Shown: positions 16,236 through 25,392 of the stretch, piece by piece
Layout: every line of letters starts with the position of its first letter
How positions within the stretch are numbered: the stretch's first letter is position 1
NCBI RefSeq assembly: GCF_003863965.1
Contig: NZ_RRCN01000001.1
Span: 5,104,304-5,168,303, forward strand
DNA: 64,000 bases
Direction of reading: 5' to 3'
Origin: Paenibacillus oralis
Lineage (GTDB): Bacteria; Bacillota; Bacilli; Paenibacillales; Paenibacillaceae
Translations under genes and position numbers: made by a program
The notes under the pieces: model-generated
The model's database searches: none
What the model saw: the letters and a program-made list of their open reading frames with translations, nothing else
What the model was told of the DNA's origin: nothing

Positions 16236-17750
16236 TTGAGTGAAAGTATGCCGAATACTGCGGAAAACCCGGCAAACGTCCAAGCGTTTTCCATCCGATC
16301 CATCATTGCGCCGCTGTTAGCCGTTATTGTCGGCATGATTATGGTTATTTTGGATAGTACGGTGGTCAATGTTGCCGTTCCCAGGCTGGTGGATTATTTT
16401 GCCACGGATTTGAAGACGGTGCAGTGGACGATCACCGGTTATACATTGGCGTTATCCGCCGTGATCCCGCTGGCCGGCTGGATGACCGATAAATTTGGCG
16501 AGAAGCGGATCTTCCTGATTACGATCGCCTTGTTTACCTTTGGTTCGGTCTTATGCGCTTTGGCGGAGACGCCGAACCAGTTAATCGTGTTCCGCGTCAT
16601 TCAAGGCTTGGGAGGCGGGATGGTCTCGCCGATCGGCTTTGCGATGGTGTTCAAGCTTGCCCCTCCGGAGAAGCGGGGCGCGGTCATGGGCGCGCTCGGC
16701 GTGCCGATGCTGCTGGCGCCGGCCCTGGGTCCGGTTTTGTCCGGCTGGATGGTCGAAAATTTAAGCTGGCACTGGATTTTTCTGATCAATTTGCCGATCG
16801 GCATCATCGCCTTGTTGGTAGGCCTACGTTTTTTGCCGAAATCCGAACGGCGGGAAGCGCCGCGGTTGGATATGTTAGGGATGATTTTGGCCCCTATCGC
16901 CTTTGCGATGCTGACCTTCGGGGTCGGTGAAGGAGGCACAGGTTGGACTTCCGCGGCTACGATTACGGGGCTTAGCGTTGGTATTGCGGCTTTGCTTCTC
17001 TTCATCATCGTTGAAATCAGACATAAACAGCCATTGCTGGAGCTGCGCGTATTCCGCTCCTCCCATTTTACAAGAGGGATCGTTCTGGTCTGGATTGCCC
17101 AGGCGGCGTTGTTCGGCTCGATGATTCTAACGCCGCTATACCTGCAGCAGGTCAGAGGCTACAGCGCGTTCGAAACCGGGATTTACCTGCTTCCTCAAGC
17201 GCTGGCCTCGGCCTTCTTCATGCCGATCAGCGGACGGCTGTTTGACCGGGTGGGCGCCCGCCCGCTCGCTTTTATCGGCCTTGGCATCGTATCTACCGCC
17301 TTATTCCTGCTGTCGCGGATCACGGCGGACACCAGCCTTGCCATGGTTTTGCTCCCGCTGGGGCTGCTCGGCAGCGGCATGGGGCTCACGATGATGCCGC
17401 TGAACACCCATATCCTGAACTCCGCGCCGCGCCATCTGGTCGCCCGGGTCACGCCGCTGATGACCGCCGCGCAGCAGGTGATCGTCTCCTTTGCGGTCGC
17501 CGGGTTAACCGGGTACTTAACCTCGCGGATCAACAGCCATCTGGCGGAGGCGGCGGTGAAGGAAGGAAGCCATTCGCTGCAGGCCGCAGCGGCCGGGTTC
17601 GGCGACACTTATTTTGTGGCTTCATGTCTGGCCGCTGCCGGTTTTGTGCTTACCCTGATGCTGTCCAAACCGAAAAAGCAGGCCGAACCTGCCGAAGGGC
17701 AACCCGGCGAAGGGGCGCAAGCGGACCCCGGGGTCATGGCCGGTCACTAA
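16236..17750 (+). CDS. DHA2-type MFS multidrug exporter (EmrB/QacA family)
   Basis: This is a proton-driven drug exporter with about 14 membrane helices and 504 residues. Family motif C-like sequence is seen at GVPMLLAPALGPVLSGWM, and motif A-like GWMTDKFGEKRIF near residue 85. The motif LDSTVVNVAVPRL near the N-terminus is typical of DHA2. A TTG at 16236 gives the full-length frame; ATG at 16248 is an equally plausible start, since the ribosome site (AGAGAGAAAG) is weak for both. It ends in a long hydrophilic, Pro/Glu-rich tail. Control by the divergent TetR is inferred from the operator. Confidence 0.93.
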   Translation: MSESMPNTAENPANVQAFSIRSIIAPLLAVIVGMIMVILDSTVVNVAVPRLVDYFATDLKTVQWTITGYTLALSAVIPLAGWMTDKFGEKRIFLITIALFTFGSVLCALAETPNQLIVFRVIQGLGGGMVSPIGFAMVFKLAPPEKRGAVMGALGVPMLLAPALGPVLSGWMVENLSWHWIFLINLPIGIIALLVGLRFLPKSERREAPRLDMLGMILAPIAFAMLTFGVGEGGTGWTSAATITGLSVGIAALLLFIIVEIRHKQPLLELRVFRSSHFTRGIVLVWIAQAALFGSMILTPLYLQQVRGYSAFETGIYLLPQALASAFFMPISGRLFDRVGARPLAFIGLGIVSTALFLLSRITADTSLAMVLLPLGLLGSGMGLTMMPLNTHILNSAPRHLVARVTPLMTAAQQVIVSFAVAGLTGYLTSRINSHLAEAAVKEGSHSLQAAAAGFGDTYFVASCLAAAGFVLTLMLSKPKKQAEPAEGQPGEGAQADPGVMAGH

Positions 17751-17780
17751 TAAGGATACAAAAAAATGAATTTAGAATGA

Positions 17781-17826
17781 AGCGAGAGCGCTCCGGGCGG
17801 ATTGGGGCGCTCTCGCTTTTTCTTTA
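17781..17826 (+). terminator. Intrinsic terminator after the DHA2 exporter
   Basis: AGCGAGAGCGCTCC pairs with GGGGCGCTCTCGCT; a T-rich tail follows. Confidence 0.9.
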
Positions 17827-17873
17827 TTTGGCGGCGTGAATCAAGAATGTATTTATGACATTTGTTACATAAG

Positions 17874-17890
17874 TCACACGTCTTCTGTGA
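17874..17890 (+). promoter_or_regulatory. TCACA-N7-TGTGA inverted repeat upstream of the second oxidoreductase
   Basis: TCACA (17874-17878) and TGTGA (17886-17890) flank CGTCTTC. The first ten bases, TCACACGTCT, also occur upstream of korA (3457-3466). A perfect 5-pair hairpin CTCGC-ATAA-GCGAG sits just before the ribosome site of the gene. The regulator is unknown. Confidence 0.35.
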
Positions 17891-17991
17891 TATTTTAAAA
17901 ATTAACAAAGTTATGCTGTTTTGTCACTCATCAATAGTTTGTTTTACGCCGTTAATAAACTCGCATAAGCGAGAAGGAGGGGGCCAAACGC

Positions 17992-18999
17992 GTGGTACAG
18001 TTACCGAAAGTAAATGAACTTGGTTTTTTTGAAATTCGTTTGGAGTCCATCGGAGGTTTGGGAGCCAATCTGGCCGGCAAAATGCTGGCGGAAGCCGGGG
18101 TGGAAGGAGCTGGCTTCAATGGAGTCAGCTTTTCGTCTTACGGCTCGGAGAAAAAAGGCTCTCCGGTAAAGGCGCACATCCGGTTTTGCGACTTGAATAC
18201 GCCGATCCGCGATACGTCGCCGGTGGAACGGCCGCATATCGTCGGCATTTTTCAGGAGGCGCTCTCCAAAACGGTGAACGTCATCAGCGGAATTTACGAG
18301 GACAGCACCGTGCTTGTCAATTCGCGCAAAACTCCGCGAGAGCTCAAGGAAAAGATGAAGCTTGTCGGAGGGACGATCGCCGTCATCGATGCGACCGGCA
18401 TCGCGCTCGAGGAGAAGAACCGGGTCAATATGGCGATGCTCGGGGCTTTGTTCCGGTTATGCCCGTTCCTTGATGCGGAAACGATGAAAGATGTTATCCG
18501 CAAATCGCTGGAGAAAAAATATCCGCAGACGGTGGCGCCCGCTTTGGCCACGTTTGACCGCGGATATAACGAGGTCGTTTTTGAAACGTTTGCGCTGCCG
18601 GAAGGCGTCAGCATGCCCGCTTTTGTACGCGCCGATACGCCGATGCTCGGGTATGAAACCCAGCCGATCGGCGGTATTATCGTCAATCCGGGCAACAGCT
18701 TTTTGAAAGATCTCAGCATCTCCCGTTCCGGGATGATGCCGCATTTTAAAGCGGAAACTTGCATCAATTGCGCGGCTTGCGACAACGTTTGTCCGGATAA
18801 TTGCTTTGTATGGGAAGAACAGCCGGATAAGAAAGGGCGGCCGCAGATGTTCCTGAAAGGCATCGATTACCAGTACTGTAAAGGCTGCCTGAAATGCATT
18901 CACGCCTGCCCGACAGACGCTTTGTCCGGGGAGCGGGAAGAAGACGGTTACGCGGAGGAGCATCGGGTTCCGCATCTGTTCGATTTGGCGGTTCATTAA
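17992..18999 (+). CDS. 2-oxoacid:acceptor oxidoreductase, gamma subunit fused to a 2[4Fe-4S] ferredoxin domain
   Basis: Residues 1-190 are the gamma domain (RLESIGGLGANLAGKMLAEA). Residues 255-320 form a bacterial-type ferredoxin domain with CINCAACDNVCP and CKGCLKCIHACP, each a C-x2-C-x2-C-x3-CP cluster motif. So the gamma and delta parts of a classical pyruvate/ketoisovalerate oxidoreductase are one 335-residue chain. GTG at 17992 follows GAAGGAGGGGG. The alpha-beta chain begins 26 bases downstream. The specific 2-oxoacid is not evident. Confidence 0.93.
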   Translation: MVQLPKVNELGFFEIRLESIGGLGANLAGKMLAEAGVEGAGFNGVSFSSYGSEKKGSPVKAHIRFCDLNTPIRDTSPVERPHIVGIFQEALSKTVNVISGIYEDSTVLVNSRKTPRELKEKMKLVGGTIAVIDATGIALEEKNRVNMAMLGALFRLCPFLDAETMKDVIRKSLEKKYPQTVAPALATFDRGYNEVVFETFALPEGVSMPAFVRADTPMLGYETQPIGGIIVNPGNSFLKDLSISRSGMMPHFKAETCINCAACDNVCPDNCFVWEEQPDKKGRPQMFLKGIDYQYCKGCLKCIHACPTDALSGEREEDGYAEEHRVPHLFDLAVH

Positions 19000-19025
19000 T
19001 TAAGGGGAAAGGTGGTACAAACAAT

Positions 19026-21332
19026 ATGGCGATCGATATTGAAACAGAACGCCGCGCCGGGACGGTCGAACAGCGCGTCGTGTATGAGTCGGGCAACGAA
19101 ATGGCCGCTTATGCCGCGAGCCAGATCAATTATCATATCATGGGGTATTTTCCGATTTCTCCGTCCACGGAGGTCGCGCAGTTTCTCGATTTGATGAAAG
19201 CGAACGGCCAACATGACATCAAACTTATTCCTTCGGACGGCGAGCACAGCTCCGCCGGGATTTGCTACGGCGCTTCCACTGCCGGCGGGCGGGTGTTTAA
19301 CGCGACCAGCGCGCAAGGCTATTTGTATATGCTGGAGCAAATGCCGGTGCAGTCGGGAACCCGCTTCCCGATGGTCATGAACCTGGTCTGCCGGGCGATC
19401 TCCGGGCCGCTGGACATCCACGGCGACCATTCGGACCTGTACTTTGCGCTGAACACCGGCTGGCCGATTCTGATGTGCCGCGATCCGCAGGCCGTTTATG
19501 ACATGAACATCATGGCGATCAAGCTGGCCGAGGATCCGGAGGTAAGATTGCCGGTGCTCATCGCTTCGGACGGCTATTTTACATCGCATCAAAAACGCCG
19601 GGTGCATACCTTTGCGAAACAGGAAGATGTGCTGAAATTCATCGGGGAACGTCCGCCGGCCGGATTTGCGCACACGCTTGACCGCAACAATCCGATCACG
19701 GTCGGCCCGTATATGAACGAGCCTGATTATATCAACAACTGCTATCAGCAGTCCGTGGCGATGTACAATGCGGAACGCGTCTTCGAGCGCATTGCCGGCG
19801 AATACGAGGCGTTGACCGGCCGGGAATACAAGGTGCTTGATCTGTACCGCATGGAGGATGCGGAAGTCGCTGTCTTCTTGATGAACTCGGCGTCCGAAAT
19901 CATCAAGGACGTGGTTGACGACCTGCGCCGCCAAGGCATCAAAGCGGGTTCGATCGCGCCAAACATGATCCGGCCGTTCCCGCAGAAGCAAATCGCCGAA
20001 GCGCTGAAAAATGTCAAGGCGATCACTGTCGGCGACCGCGGTGATTCTTATGGGGCGCACGGCGGAAACATGGTGAATGAAATCAAAGCCGCGCTGTTTA
20101 CGCACGGCAATCATACGACACAGGTGATCAGCCGGATCTATGGCCTCGGGGGCAAAGAATTTTACGCCGAAGATGGCCACCACTTGTTCCAGCTTGCGAT
20201 CGATGCCGTGGAGAAGAACCGCGTCGAGGTTCCGTTTGATTATTACGGCCATACGCCGGGCGATCCGGACAAAACGCCGAAGCGGGTGCTGAATCCGCTC
20301 AAATTCGAAGATTTGAAGACCGGGCTGATCACCGTTACCCGGAACGAAGAAACCGGCAAACTGGGCGTGCGGATTCCGCCGCTGCGCTCGCTTACGAAGA
20401 AGCCGAAGCGGATCGCTCCGGGCCACGGCGCTTGTCCGGGCTGCGGCATTTTCTCCGGACTGGAGCTGTTTTTTAAAGGGATCGAAGGCGACATCGTGGC
20501 GTTGTTCCATACGGGCTGCGCGATGGTCGTAACGACCGGGTATCCTTATTCCTCCCATAAGGCTACTTTTATTCACAACCTGTTCCAGAACGGGGCGGCC
20601 ACCTTGTCCGGGGTCGTTGAGATGTTTTGGGAAAGAAAACGCCGGGGCGAGCTGGACGATCTTGGTCTGAAGGACGACTTTACGTTCGTAATGGTCACTG
20701 GCGACGGCGGGATGGACATCGGCATGGGACCGGCGATCGGGGCCGCGCTGCGCAATCATAAAATGATTATCATCGAGTACGATAACGAAGGATACATGAA
20801 CACCGGGGCGCAATTGTCCTATTCGACACCGCTGGGCCACCGGACTTCCACATCCAACATCGGCAAGGTGCAAAAAGGGAAGGCGTTCCAGCATAAAGAC
20901 ACGGCGCAAATTATGGCGGCGACCAATATCCCATACGTCTTTACGGGCAGCGAGGCTTATCCGCAGGATTTGGTGAAAAAGGCGGCCAAAGCGCAGTGGT
21001 ATGCGCAGAACGAAGGGCTCGTTTATGGTAAAATATTGATAGCCTGCCCGCTCAACTGGATCAGCCCCGACGACCAGGGCACGAATATCGTCGATGCGGC
21101 GGTGAATTCCTGCTTTTTCCCGTTGTACGAAGTCGAGCATGGACAAACGACGATTACGTACAACCCGGAGGAGAAGGAAAAACGCGTGCCGTTGACGGAC
21201 TGGCTGAAAACGATGGGCAAAACCCGCCATTTAACGAAGCCGGAAAATGCCGAAGCGCTGGCCGAATTTGAACGTGAAGTTGAACGCCGCTGGCAGATGC
21301 TGCTGGCCAAGCATGAGCATCCTTATCTTTGA
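19026..21332 (+). CDS. 2-oxoacid:acceptor oxidoreductase, fused alpha-beta subunit
   Basis: Residues 20-430 are the alpha part (MGYFPISPSTEVAQFL; SDGEHSSAGICYGASTAGGR). Residues 470-768 are the beta part, with GACPGCGIFSG, a conserved HTGCAMVV and the TPP motif GDGGMDIGMGPAIGAAL ending in the YDNEGYMN segment. Together with the preceding gamma-ferredoxin chain it forms a two-gene complex with all four classical domains. The ATG at 19026 is chosen because the frame upstream overlaps the preceding gene and is not family-like; GGGGAAAGGTGG precedes it. Length 768 residues. It is unlike KorAB in fusion pattern, so the two are separate complexes. Confidence 0.93.
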   Translation: MAIDIETERRAGTVEQRVVYESGNEMAAYAASQINYHIMGYFPISPSTEVAQFLDLMKANGQHDIKLIPSDGEHSSAGICYGASTAGGRVFNATSAQGYLYMLEQMPVQSGTRFPMVMNLVCRAISGPLDIHGDHSDLYFALNTGWPILMCRDPQAVYDMNIMAIKLAEDPEVRLPVLIASDGYFTSHQKRRVHTFAKQEDVLKFIGERPPAGFAHTLDRNNPITVGPYMNEPDYINNCYQQSVAMYNAERVFERIAGEYEALTGREYKVLDLYRMEDAEVAVFLMNSASEIIKDVVDDLRRQGIKAGSIAPNMIRPFPQKQIAEALKNVKAITVGDRGDSYGAHGGNMVNEIKAALFTHGNHTTQVISRIYGLGGKEFYAEDGHHLFQLAIDAVEKNRVEVPFDYYGHTPGDPDKTPKRVLNPLKFEDLKTGLITVTRNEETGKLGVRIPPLRSLTKKPKRIAPGHGACPGCGIFSGLELFFKGIEGDIVALFHTGCAMVVTTGYPYSSHKATFIHNLFQNGAATLSGVVEMFWERKRRGELDDLGLKDDFTFVMVTGDGGMDIGMGPAIGAALRNHKMIIIEYDNEGYMNTGAQLSYSTPLGHRTSTSNIGKVQKGKAFQHKDTAQIMAATNIPYVFTGSEAYPQDLVKKAAKAQWYAQNEGLVYGKILIACPLNWISPDDQGTNIVDAAVNSCFFPLYEVEHGQTTITYNPEEKEKRVPLTDWLKTMGKTRHLTKPENAEALAEFEREVERRWQMLLAKHEHPYL

Positions 21333-21355
21333 TTTTGACGAAAGGAGGGAAGAGA

Positions 21356-22354
21356 ATGGAACAACAGTTTCGCGCCTTCCGCGTGCATCAGGATGAGCAA
21401 GGATTTCGCGCCGCCCTCGAAAAGGTCAGTCTGTCGGATCTGCCCGATGCCGAGGTCACGATTCGCGTCCATTATTCGGGCGTCAATTATAAAGACGGTC
21501 TGGCGAGCATTCCGGACGGCAAAATCGTGAGGAAGTATCCATTTATCCCCGGAATCGATTTGGCCGGGGAAGTCGCCGAATCGCGCGATGTGCGGTTTCA
21601 GCCGGGGGATATGGTGCTGTGCACCGGCTACGGGCTGGGTGTAACGCACGAAGGCGGCTTTGCCGAAGTCGCCCGGGTACCCGGGGACTGGCTTGTGCCG
21701 CTGCCGCAGGGGCTGACGGCCCAGGAGGCGATGGCGATTGGCACCGCCGGCTTTACGGCGGCATTGTCCGTACAACGCCTGCTCGATAACGGGCTGACGC
21801 GGGAGGACGGCCCCGTGCTTGTCGCGGGGGCGACCGGCGGCGTCGGCAGCATGGCCGTGGCCATTCTCGGCAAGCTGGGGTTTGAAGTCGTGGCCGTCAC
21901 CGGCAAAACCGGTGTGCGGGAAAAACTCCTTTCGTTTGGCGCGTCCGATGTGATCTCGCGGGAAGAGGCGTCGTCCGGGGCCAAAGGAGCGCTCGGCAAG
22001 GAACGCTGGGCAGCTATCGTCGACCCGGTGGGCGGGCCGATGACGGCCGATTTGCTTAAAGCGGTCAAATACGGCGGCTCCGTCGCCTTGTCCGGACTGA
22101 CTGCGGGCGGAAACGTGGAAACCACCGTTTATCCGTTTATTTTACGGGGCGTGAATCTGCTTGGCATCGATTCCGTCTCTTGCCCGACGCCGCTGCGCCT
22201 TCAGTTATGGCAGCGGCTGGCCGGGGAATGGAAGCCGGAGCGCGCGCTGAACGAAGGGATTAACGTATATTCCCCCGAGCAGCTTCCGCAAACGTTGGAG
22301 ACGATCCTTGCCGGCCGGGCCGTTGGCCGGCAGGTGATCGTTTTTAAAGATTAG
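21356..22354 (+). CDS. AcuI/YhdH-type NADPH-dependent acyl (acryloyl-CoA-like) reductase
   Basis: This is a zinc-free medium-chain dehydrogenase/quinone oxidoreductase of 332 residues. VHYSGVNYKDGLA near residue 37 and PGIDLAGEV near 65 are the family's N-terminal motifs. The nucleotide-binding motif is VAGATGGVGSMAV near residue 158. The ATG at 21356 follows AAAGGAGGG, 24 bases after the oxidoreductase gene, so they are probably cotranscribed. YhdH members reduce acryloyl-CoA; the true substrate here is unknown. Confidence 0.9.
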   Translation: MEQQFRAFRVHQDEQGFRAALEKVSLSDLPDAEVTIRVHYSGVNYKDGLASIPDGKIVRKYPFIPGIDLAGEVAESRDVRFQPGDMVLCTGYGLGVTHEGGFAEVARVPGDWLVPLPQGLTAQEAMAIGTAGFTAALSVQRLLDNGLTREDGPVLVAGATGGVGSMAVAILGKLGFEVVAVTGKTGVREKLLSFGASDVISREEASSGAKGALGKERWAAIVDPVGGPMTADLLKAVKYGGSVALSGLTAGGNVETTVYPFILRGVNLLGIDSVSCPTPLRLQLWQRLAGEWKPERALNEGINVYSPEQLPQTLETILAGRAVGRQVIVFKD

Positions 22355-22446
22355 ACCCAGAGGATGGTATAAACTGGGCGGATATGAGACACCCTAACCC
22401 CATCGGAGCGGCAAGCGAAAGCTATGTGCAAAGGTGGGGTATTGAC

Positions 22447-22992
22447 ATGAATTGGTGTAAACTCGGTCTTGGCTTGGTATTGGCGGTATCGCTCTGCACG
22501 GGCTGCGGCAATGGGATGCAAAAAGTGGCGAAGCAGGAAATGGAAAAATACAACATGAACAGCTATCGGAAGGGCAACCAAAGGCAGCTGACGAGCGGAA
22601 CGACGCTCAACACCTCCTTGCTGCGTTCGTTAAAAGCGGAATGCGCCGAGCGGGGGATTCGCCTGACGCATGAAACGTATGCCGAAGGGCTTGACGGGAA
22701 TATCAGCTACAGTTATTTCATTAACGGAGACGCGCGGCATTTCATCATCGTCCATGTATTCCCCAGCGAACAGGACCGGATTCGCGAAATGACGGAAATT
22801 TACGGCTCCGGCGATGGACAGAAAGGGCTTCACGCGGCTGCTGCTGCCAGCCAGGCTTCCCTCATACGAACGCGGGACAACGCCGCGTTGGTTTACGCCT
22901 CCACGGCGCAAAAAAACAGTCAATATCGCGAGCAAATGAAAACGATATTTGACCGTCTTTTGATGCGGATGCAGGACCGTGCCGCCCAATAA
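22447..22992 (+). CDS. Putative lipoprotein of unknown function
   Basis: The 181-residue product has a hydrophobic N-terminus ending in SLCTGCGNG. Cys19 could be lipidated, although Cys rather than Leu stands at -3 of the lipobox. The rest is hydrophilic, without a recognised domain. The ATG at 22447 follows AGGTGGGG; the longer frame upstream is unlikely. It stands alone between the AcuI-like gene and a terminator. Confidence 0.75.
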   Translation: MNWCKLGLGLVLAVSLCTGCGNGMQKVAKQEMEKYNMNSYRKGNQRQLTSGTTLNTSLLRSLKAECAERGIRLTHETYAEGLDGNISYSYFINGDARHFIIVHVFPSEQDRIREMTEIYGSGDGQKGLHAAAAASQASLIRTRDNAALVYASTAQKNSQYREQMKTIFDRLLMRMQDRAAQ

Positions 22993-23003
22993 CATGAAGC
23001 GAT

Positions 23004-23055
23004 AACCAACCTCTTTTTCAGGGCCGCACCCGGTTAGAGGTTGGTTGTTTTTTTG
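23004..23055 (+). terminator. Intrinsic terminator after the lipoprotein gene
   Basis: ACCAACCTCT pairs with AGAGGTTGGT; seven T follow on the plus strand. The convergent moaB ends five bases beyond. Confidence 0.9.
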
Positions 23056-23059
23056 GAGT

Positions 23060-23572
23060 TTACTTTTTGTAAATTTCCCGCATCACGTGGCGCAGTTCGG
23101 GGATGATGATCCGCTCCATGGCGAGTTTGACGGCCCCTTGCGACCCGGGGATGGAAAACACGGCTTTGTTGCTGATCGTGCCGGCAATCGCCCGGCTAAG
23201 TATCGCGGCGGCTCCGATATCCTCGGTATAGCTGAGATAGCGGAAAATTTCGCCGAATCCGGGCATTTCCTTATTCAGCAAGCTGCGGACCGCTTCATAC
23301 GTTGTGTCCCGGGGCGCGATGCCGGTTCCGCCAGTGAGCAGCACCGCTTCGACGCTGCGGTCGGAGGCCGCTTCGCGCAGCAGCTGGCGAATCCCGTCAT
23401 AATCGTCTTTGACGATGACGTACCTGGCAACCCGGTAACCGTTCTGCTGAAGCAGCTCTTTGATCAGCCGGCCGCTGCTGTCCGTTTCTTCCGTCCGCGT
23501 ATCCGATACCGTGACCACCAGGCAAGATACCTGATCCGGCGCTTCACTGCGGTGTTCATCTACAGATCTCAT
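23060..23572 (-). CDS. moaB: Molybdopterin biosynthesis protein MoaB
   Basis: MoaB/Mog proteins adenylate molybdopterin before molybdate insertion. The 170-residue chain carries LVVTVSDTRT near residue 18, LLTGGTGIAPRDTTYEAV near 78, and FSIPGSQGAVKLAM near 139, the family's substrate-binding motifs. It starts after GAAAGG. No other molybdenum cofactor gene is within the window. The promoter region contains GATAG-N5-CTATC at about 23608-23622, which could be a metal-regulator site. Confidence 0.93.
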   Translation of the reverse strand: MRSVDEHRSEAPDQVSCLVVTVSDTRTEETDSSGRLIKELLQQNGYRVARYVIVKDDYDGIRQLLREAASDRSVEAVLLTGGTGIAPRDTTYEAVRSLLNKEMPGFGEIFRYLSYTEDIGAAAILSRAIAGTISNKAVFSIPGSQGAVKLAMERIIIPELRHVMREIYKK

Positions 23573-23759
23573 TTTTATATCGTTTCCTTTCAGTGTAAGA
23601 TAGAATTACTATCATTTTACCACTTCTCGGGCAAAACATCTTGGCGTGAAATAGGGTTGCATGTCCCGGCCGCTTGGTGTAAACTCGCATTCGTACAGAT
23701 GGATCGGGACCGACCAGCCTCAGCATGCCGGTTAGCCCAGGAGGAGAAGAGGGAAATTC

Positions 23760-24899
23760 ATGGAAAAAATTACGCCAGTTTATATATTGTCCGGATTTTT
23801 GGGGAGCGGGAAAACGACGCTGCTGCAGCGATTGCTTAAGTTTTGGCAGGATAAGGGCTTACGGCCGGCCGTCATCATGAACGAAATCGGGGACGTCAAC
23901 CTGGACGGCCTGCTCGTCCCGGGTGAAGTGCCGATGGCGGAAATGCTGGGGGGCTGCATTTGCTGCACGATCCGCGGAGATTTAAGCGTGCAGATGGCCG
24001 AGCTGATCTCGGCGGAAAAGCCGGATCTGGTCGTCATCGAGGCGACCGGGGCGGGGAATCCGCTGGAAATATTCGATGCGGTCACCGAGGTGTCGCTGTA
24101 TTTGAAGCTGGAGATCAAGCCGATGATCACCGTCGTGGATGCAGCGCATTTGGCCGGGCTGCACGATTCGCAAAAGGGGAAGACCTACCGTTTGATGCTG
24201 GAGCAAATCCGCTGCGGGTCCGTCCTTATTCTGAACAAGATCGACATGATCGGCGAAGAGCGGCAGCGGGAGATGACCGATTTGCTGCACAAGCTAAACC
24301 CGTACGCGCAAATCGTACCGGCCGTAAATTGCGAGGTCGACATCCCCGGCTTAATAAGCGGGCATCGGCCCGGTCCCGAGCTGCACGATCCGCGGTTTGA
24401 GCAAGAGGAGGGCCAAGCGAATCATCAAGCAGGTGGCGAAGCGCATGAGAACGAGCACGAGTATGAATATGAACAATCTATGGACGAACATCAACGCGAG
24501 CATCAACATGAACATAAGCACGAACATGCACACGAACACCAACATCAACATGATCACGAACATGAGCATCAACACAAGCATCAACACGAACACGATCACA
24601 CCCATGCTTCGCATGAGCATGTTACCGTATATACGCATTATTTTGACGGTCCGGTGGACAGCGAGGAATTCGAACGGTTTATTGCGGAGCTGCCGCGTGA
24701 AGTTTACCGGGGCAAGGGCGTTTTGACCTTTACCGACACGGCCAGCCGGTTTCTGTTCCAATACGCCTACCGGGAAGCGGATTACTTGAAAATTACGCCG
24801 CAAGGAGAGGTACCGGATGTGGCCGTGTTCATCGGCGAGCATTTCGACCGCGATCTCATCGCGCGCCGCTTACAAGAGCTTGAACGCAAGCATGCGTAG
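23760..24899 (+). CDS. COG0523 (CobW/YciC-like) metal-chaperone GTPase with His-rich linker
   Basis: The G3E GTPase domain has Walker A GFLGSGKTT (residues 12-20), the metal-binding CxCC motif in GGCICCTIRGDL near 66, and NKID near 158. Residues about 222-286 are a long low-complexity stretch dominated by His-x pairs (Glu, Gln, Asp, Lys alternating with His), which should bind many Zn or Ni ions. A CobW C-terminal domain (VTVYTHYFDGPVD) follows. Length is 379 residues. A zinc chaperone/storage role, as for YciC/ZagA, is the best guess; nickel or cobalt is possible. No perfect Zur box was found upstream. Confidence 0.9.
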   Translation: MEKITPVYILSGFLGSGKTTLLQRLLKFWQDKGLRPAVIMNEIGDVNLDGLLVPGEVPMAEMLGGCICCTIRGDLSVQMAELISAEKPDLVVIEATGAGNPLEIFDAVTEVSLYLKLEIKPMITVVDAAHLAGLHDSQKGKTYRLMLEQIRCGSVLILNKIDMIGEERQREMTDLLHKLNPYAQIVPAVNCEVDIPGLISGHRPGPELHDPRFEQEEGQANHQAGGEAHENEHEYEYEQSMDEHQREHQHEHKHEHAHEHQHQHDHEHEHQHKHQHEHDHTHASHEHVTVYTHYFDGPVDSEEFERFIAELPREVYRGKGVLTFTDTASRFLFQYAYREADYLKITPQGEVPDVAVFIGEHFDRDLIARRLQELERKHA

Positions 24900-25392
24900 A
24901 CTCGGGCAGGGATCGACCCAGAGTCCTTGCTGAGAACGACCAACCGTCGGCGTTCAAAATAGCGGTACTTTATGTACTTATTTTCCGAAGCCTGGCATGT
25001 TCATCCCCATTAGCGGAATTTTATGTACTTATATTCCTAAGAATGGCCCAGAATGAGGACATTTCCTTGTGACAGGGGAAAATAGCGGCATAAAATTCCT
25101 TTATTTCTCTCAAATGAACGGATACCGCCGAAATAACGACATTTTTTGTCTTTATTTTATTGAGGGTACCTGATAAGCGGTAGCGGATTACCACCGTTAA
25201 CGAAAGACTGGAGATCCAGGACGCAGGGCAGGGCCGTTAACTCCAAACGAATGGATTGGCCCAATTACCGTTAAGCCGCACCGTGTGCTGCCTGCTGCCC
25301 ATCGAAAGCGAGCACGCATCATTCAATGAAAGGGAAAATTCTGCAACCTTTTGGGCGGGCCTTCCGTCTAGGGGGACAGAGGTGATGAGAAC
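24900..25392. repeat. Non-coding spacer with dispersed AATAGCGG-type repeats
   Basis: No gene is seen. Two 31-base direct copies, TAGCGG-n3-TTTATGTACTTAT..., lie at 24960-24990 and 25011-25041, identical at 27 positions. A shorter related piece, AATAGCGGCATAAAATTCC, lies near 25081. Similar AATAACGG/AATAGCGG words recur in the spacer at 33.6-34.0 kb, so this is probably a family of dispersed intergenic repeats. Confidence 0.6.

Noticed and set aside
18996..21230. A 744-residue minus-strand open frame
   Set aside because: It is the shadow of the alpha-beta oxidoreductase gene, which has clear motifs; the shadow has none and is Arg/His-rich as expected for an antisense GC-rich frame.
24397..24726. 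Asn/Met/Thr-repeat frame and a long hydrophobic minus-strand frame
   Set aside because: Both are other readings of the His-codon repeats in the COG0523 gene.
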